From contig NZ_JQLQ01000002.1 in NCBI RefSeq assembly GCF_000744285.1, positions 1,674,001 to 1,738,000 on the forward strand: a DNA stretch of 64,000 nucleotides. Reading direction: 5' to 3'. The first letter of the stretch is position 1. Each line of letters opens with the position of its first letter. Origin of the DNA: Carnobacterium pleistocenium FTR1. GTDB lineage: Bacteria > Bacillota > Bacilli > Lactobacillales > Carnobacteriaceae. The position numbers were made by a program, and so were the translations under genes. This document shows, piece after piece, positions 61,030-64,000 of the stretch. Below the pieces are notes generated by a model. It was given only the letters and a program-made list of their open reading frames with translations, ran no database searches and had not been told where the DNA came from.

Positions 61030-61191
61030 ATAGCTGTTGTGTACTTACCACAACCACTAGTTCGGGAAAAATACTAAACTGAATAGAAGAATGAATCAGA
61101 TTTTTTCTAGTGGCTTTACATTCATGTTAAGGAATTAAACTGACGTGGTTCTTTGATCACCTATGAAGAAACTTCATAGACTGATTTTTTT
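61030..61191 (+). ncRNA. candidate small RNA of about 160 nt
   Basis: A possible -10 (TTAAAAT near 61018-61024) precedes a segment with no coding frame but several pairings: TTGTG/CACAA (61037-61053), CCACTAG/CTAGTGG (61054-61060 and 61107-61113), GTGGT/ATCAC (61145-61160), and a terminal hairpin CTATGAAG-AAA-CTTCATAG (61161-61179) before seven T. I do not recognise a known family. It could also be a leader of rpoY. Confidence 0.4.
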
Positions 61192-61232
61192 GTAGTATAA
61201 AACACTTCACCAATTGTTTATAAAAAATAGAT

Positions 61233-61261
61233 AAACGTTCTTTACAAACTAAAGAACGTTT
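61233..61261 (+). promoter_or_regulatory. hairpin adjoining the rpoY ribosome-binding site
   Basis: AAACGTTCTTT (61233-61243) pairs perfectly with AAAGAACGTTT (61251-61261), and AAAGAGGAGAG follows at once. A stem directly before the ribosome-binding site of rpoY-rnjA could control translation or be a cleavage site for RNase J itself. Confidence 0.5.
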
Positions 61262-61278
61262 AAAGAGGAGAGAAATAA

Positions 61279-61494
61279 ATGATTTTTAAAATCAATTATC
61301 AAGAAACAAAATTAAGAAATCCCAAAAGAGAAGATACAAAATCTCTTTATTTAGAAGCAGAAAGTGAAGTTGAAGCGCGTAATTTAGTTGAACAAAATAC
61401 CCCCTACAATATTGAGTTTGTTCAACCAATTGATGGAAAACATCTTGAATATGAAAAAACTAGTGCAGACTTCAAACTAGTGGAGTTTAGCTAA
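61279..61494 (+). CDS. rpoY: RNA polymerase epsilon subunit
   Basis: 71 residues, full length, of the YkzG/RpoY family ([18 protein letters not shown] at the start). A small accessory subunit of Firmicutes RNA polymerase. GAGGAGAG precedes the ATG. Its stop overlaps the rnjA start as TAATG, the conserved arrangement in Bacilli, so polymerase subunit and RNase J1 are made together. Confidence 0.95.
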   Translation: MIFKINYQETKLRNPKREDTKSLYLEAESEVEARNLVEQNTPYNIEFVQPIDGKHLEYEKTSADFKLVEFS

Positions 61495-63164
61495 TGAAAC
61501 CTTCTATAAAAAATAATGAAGCTGCTGTCTTTGCCATTGGGGGTTTAGGGGAAATTGGTAAAAATACCTATGGTGTTCAATTTCAAGATGAAATAATCAT
61601 CGTTGACGCTGGTATTAAATTTCCTGAAGACGATTTATTAGGAATCGATTATGTCATTCCTGATTATAGTTATATTGTACAAAATATTCATAAAGTCAAA
61701 GCTTTAGTAATCACACATGGCCATGAAGATCATATTGGTGGAATTCCTTTCTTATTGAAACAAGCCAACATCCCGGTCTATGCTGGACCACTTGCTTCTG
61801 CTTTGATTCGCAATAAGTTAACCGAACACGGTTTATTGCGTGATACTGAATTACATGAAATTGGTGAAGATGACGTTATTAAATTTCGTAAGACGAGTGT
61901 AAGTTTTTTCAGAACAACTCATAGTATTCCCGAATCTTTTGGTATTGTTGTCAAGACTCCACCTGGTAATATTGTCATAACTGGAGATTTCAAGTTCGAT
62001 TTCACTCCAGTTGGTAAGCCAGCTAACTTACACAGAATGGCTAAAATAGGAGATGAAGGTGTACTAGCTTTACTATCAGATAGTACAAATGCTGAAATCC
62101 CTACCTTTACAAAATCTGAACAAGTAGTTGGAGAATCAATTACAAGTATTATACAAAAAGTAGAAGGACGCATTATATTCGCTACTTTTGCTTCAAATAT
62201 TTCTCGTTTGCAACAAGCTGCAGAGGCAGCAATGAAAACAAACCGAAAAATATCTGTTTTTGGTCGCAGTATGGAATCATCTGTTGCAACAGGCCGTCAA
62301 TTAGGCTATATTACTGCTCCTGAAGAAACATTTGTAGAATCAAGAGAAATCAACCGCCTTCCCGCAAAAGAGAGTCTTATTTTATGTACAGGATCACAAG
62401 GTGAGCCTATGGCAGCCTTGAGCCGTATTGCTAATGGGACCCATCGTCAAATTTCTATCCAACCTGGTGACACAGTAATTTTTTCTAGTTCACCTATTCC
62501 AGGTAATACTTCAAGCGTAAATCGTGTTATTAATTTGCTTTCTGAAGCTGGTGCAAACGTTATTCACGGAAAAATAAATAACGTTCATACCTCTGGACAT
62601 GGTAGCCAACAAGAACAAAAATTGATGCTTCGTTTAATGAAACCTAAATATTTTGTTCCCGTTCATGGTGAGTACAGAATGCAAAAAATCCATGCTGGAC
62701 TTGCTGAATTAGTTGGAATTCCAAAAGAAAATTCGTTCATCCTAGATAACGGAGATGTTGTAGCTTTAACAGCCGATTCTGCCAGAGAAGCTGGACACTT
62801 CGAAGCTGGAGATGTTTATGTTGATGGAAAAGGTATTGGTGATATTGGTAACGTTGTTTTACGAGACCGTAAACTTTTATCTCAAGAAGGTCTAGTCGTT
62901 GTCGTCGTAACAATTGATTACAAGTCTAAAGAAGTACTGGCTGGTCCTGATATTCTTTCTCGCGGTTTTATTTATATGCGTGAATCAGGAGAACTAATCA
63001 ACGATGCACAACAAGTCATGACAAAAAGTTTAAATAAAAGTTTAGCAAATGATAAAGTAACTGAACAATCATTAAAAAATACTATTGTTGAGAGTTTAAA
63101 ACCTTTCTTGTATGAACGTACTGAACGACACCCAATGATTTTACCAGTTATCATGCCTGTTTAA
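61494..63164 (+). CDS. rnjA: ribonuclease J1
   Basis: 556 residues. 5'-3' exonuclease and endonuclease of the metallo-beta-lactamase/beta-CASP class, central to mRNA turnover. The zinc motif HGHEDH at residues 75-80 is complete, in contrast to the paralogue at 1607-3286. The beta-CASP part has [10 protein letters not shown] and the C-terminal segment [15 protein letters not shown] is as expected. Translation is coupled to rpoY. A hairpin shared with insertion-sequence ends follows the stop. Confidence 0.96.
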   Translation: MKPSIKNNEAAVFAIGGLGEIGKNTYGVQFQDEIIIVDAGIKFPEDDLLGIDYVIPDYSYIVQNIHKVKALVITHGHEDHIGGIPFLLKQANIPVYAGPLASALIRNKLTEHGLLRDTELHEIGEDDVIKFRKTSVSFFRTTHSIPESFGIVVKTPPGNIVITGDFKFDFTPVGKPANLHRMAKIGDEGVLALLSDSTNAEIPTFTKSEQVVGESITSIIQKVEGRIIFATFASNISRLQQAAEAAMKTNRKISVFGRSMESSVATGRQLGYITAPEETFVESREINRLPAKESLILCTGSQGEPMAALSRIANGTHRQISIQPGDTVIFSSSPIPGNTSSVNRVINLLSEAGANVIHGKINNVHTSGHGSQQEQKLMLRLMKPKYFVPVHGEYRMQKIHAGLAELVGIPKENSFILDNGDVVALTADSAREAGHFEAGDVYVDGKGIGDIGNVVLRDRKLLSQEGLVVVVVTIDYKSKEVLAGPDILSRGFIYMRESGELINDAQQVMTKSLNKSLANDKVTEQSLKNTIVESLKPFLYERTERHPMILPVIMPV

Positions 63165-63197
63165 TCTAACAAAAAAGACCATATGTAGACTAAAATG

Positions 63198-63241
63198 GAC
63201 CCTATAGAATGGACACTAAAAAAAGTGCCCTCTATAGGGTC
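63198..63241. repeat. hairpin element at the left of the IS3-family insertion sequence
   Basis: GACCCTATAGA (63198-63208) pairs perfectly with TCTATAGGGTC (63231-63241), with GGACACTAAAAAAAGT in the loop and a T-run after it. It may contain the IS left terminus and also stop rnjA transcription. Confidence 0.6.
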
Positions 63242-63352
63242 TATTTTTGTATACTTATATAGAAAAATATAAGTATAGTTGATTTAAGATTATTCAGTCC
63301 ATTAAAATCGTATTCCACATTAACTGCACTACGTGCAGAAAGGAGCTGCTAA

Positions 63353-64000
63353 ATGTCAAAATTAACATTTACACCAAAACAAATCCAATTTTTAAAGACA
63401 AACCCTTATGTAAAAAATGTATCTGAAAAAAGCATTACTTATTCCGATGAATTCAAACGCCATTTTGTTTCAGAATCATTGGACTCAAAAACGACTAAAC
63501 AAATATTTTTTGAAGCAGGATTTGATTTGGAAATGCTTGGTGAAAGCAGGATGAAAGCATTCTCTAAGAAATGGCGAAAAAGATATCGGGACAATGGCGT
63601 TTTGGCGTTGAAAGACACTCGCCAGGGCCATTCAGGCAGAGTTCGAAAGACAGAACTAACACCTGAGCAACAAATTGAAAAGTTACAATCCAAAATTTCA
63701 TTGTTAGAACAAGAAAATGAATTGTTAAAAAAATCAGAATGGAGCGAAAGGAGGCTAGAAAAAAACGAAAAGACTAGCGAAATCTTCGCAAAAATCCATA
63801 AATTGAAAACAGATGGTTCCTACACAGGAACGATTGTAGATGCATGTGATGTGTTGGAGGTTTCCCGTTCCGGTTACTACAATTATTTGAAGAGTTCAGG
63901 CACTAGGAATGTACGAGATGAGGAAGATCAGGCTTGGAGAACCAAAATTGAAAAAGCTTATAGTTATCGTGGTTACGAGAAAGGCTCTCGAAGCATTGTC
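63353..64000 (+). CDS. IS3-family transposase, 5' part
   Basis: 216 codons are visible; the frame runs off the right edge. It begins with a helix-turn-helix region (about 25-90), then a leucine-zipper-like stretch (about 101-127, LQSKISLLEQENELLKK) and an HTH_21-type segment (about 150-180), and reaches the RGYEKGSRSI sequence before the DDE domain. AAAGGAGC precedes the ATG. The usual orfA/orfB frameshift is not seen: the frame stays open across the A-run at the expected place, so this is a single-ORF member or a fused variant. Confidence 0.85.
   Translation, partial: MSKLTFTPKQIQFLKTNPYVKNVSEKSITYSDEFKRHFVSESLDSKTTKQIFFEAGFDLEMLGESRMKAFSKKWRKRYRDNGVLALKDTRQGHSGRVRKTELTPEQQIEKLQSKISLLEQENELLKKSEWSERRLEKNEKTSEIFAKIHKLKTDGSYTGTIVDACDVLEVSRSGYYNYLKSSGTRNVRDEEDQAWRTKIEKAYSYRGYEKGSRSIV

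Overview
The window is AT-rich chromosomal DNA from a low-GC Gram-positive of the order Lactobacillales. A Carnobacterium-like organism fits best. The gene content agrees: asd-dapA of the diaminopimelate route, two RNase J proteins, RNA polymerase epsilon, a full pyruvate dehydrogenase operon beside an SpxB/Pox-type pyruvate oxidase, pyruvate carboxylase and a comEA-comEB-comEC locus. The genus is an inference from gene content, not from a marker gene.

Left and middle chromosome (1-42.4 kb). Two tandem glycine-betaine-type binding lipoproteins (the first cut by the window edge) face an rnjB-dapA-asd block. Next come an anchored alpha/beta hydrolase, pnp, rpsO, uvrB with a LexA box in its promoter, rpsT, holA and the competence genes. 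A ftsW-pyc-ylbC-ylbG-rsmD-coaD-ylbL block follows, with the same order as Bacillus; ylbG carries a one-base frameshift in a run of seven A. After that come typA, an inositol-monophosphatase-family gene, a UPF0223 gene, a lactate dehydrogenase paralogue that has lost catalytic residues, pdhABCD, gdhA, def, a SEC-C protein and pyruvate oxidase.

Mobile island (about 42.80-56.16 kb). A 13.3-kb element lies between 14-bp direct repeats; the right copy is the 3' end of a tRNA gene. It has the layout of a phage satellite (PICI-like). On the right are a tyrosine integrase and a divergent repressor/Cro-type switch with an operator array. A long leftward operon follows: excisionase-like HTH protein, small coupled ORFs, replisome organiser, DnaC-like loader, sigma-like regulators and coiled-coil proteins. 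It ends in a zinc-finger protein and a 701-residue tail tape-measure protein, without any capsid, terminase, portal, lysis or other tail gene. An Abi_2/HEPN abortive-infection gene with its own promoter sits at the left end. The left junction also keeps the 3' end of a second, related integrase gene, so an earlier element once occupied the same site.

Right chromosome (56.2-64 kb). A truncated tRNA-Val, a Cof-type HAD phosphatase and a heterodimeric multidrug ABC exporter precede a possible small RNA and the rpoY-rnjA pair, which has a hairpin just before its ribosome-binding site. An IS3-family transposase runs off the right edge. Three related hairpin elements with a shared GACACTAAAAA core lie beside def, beside the satellite and before this insertion sequence.
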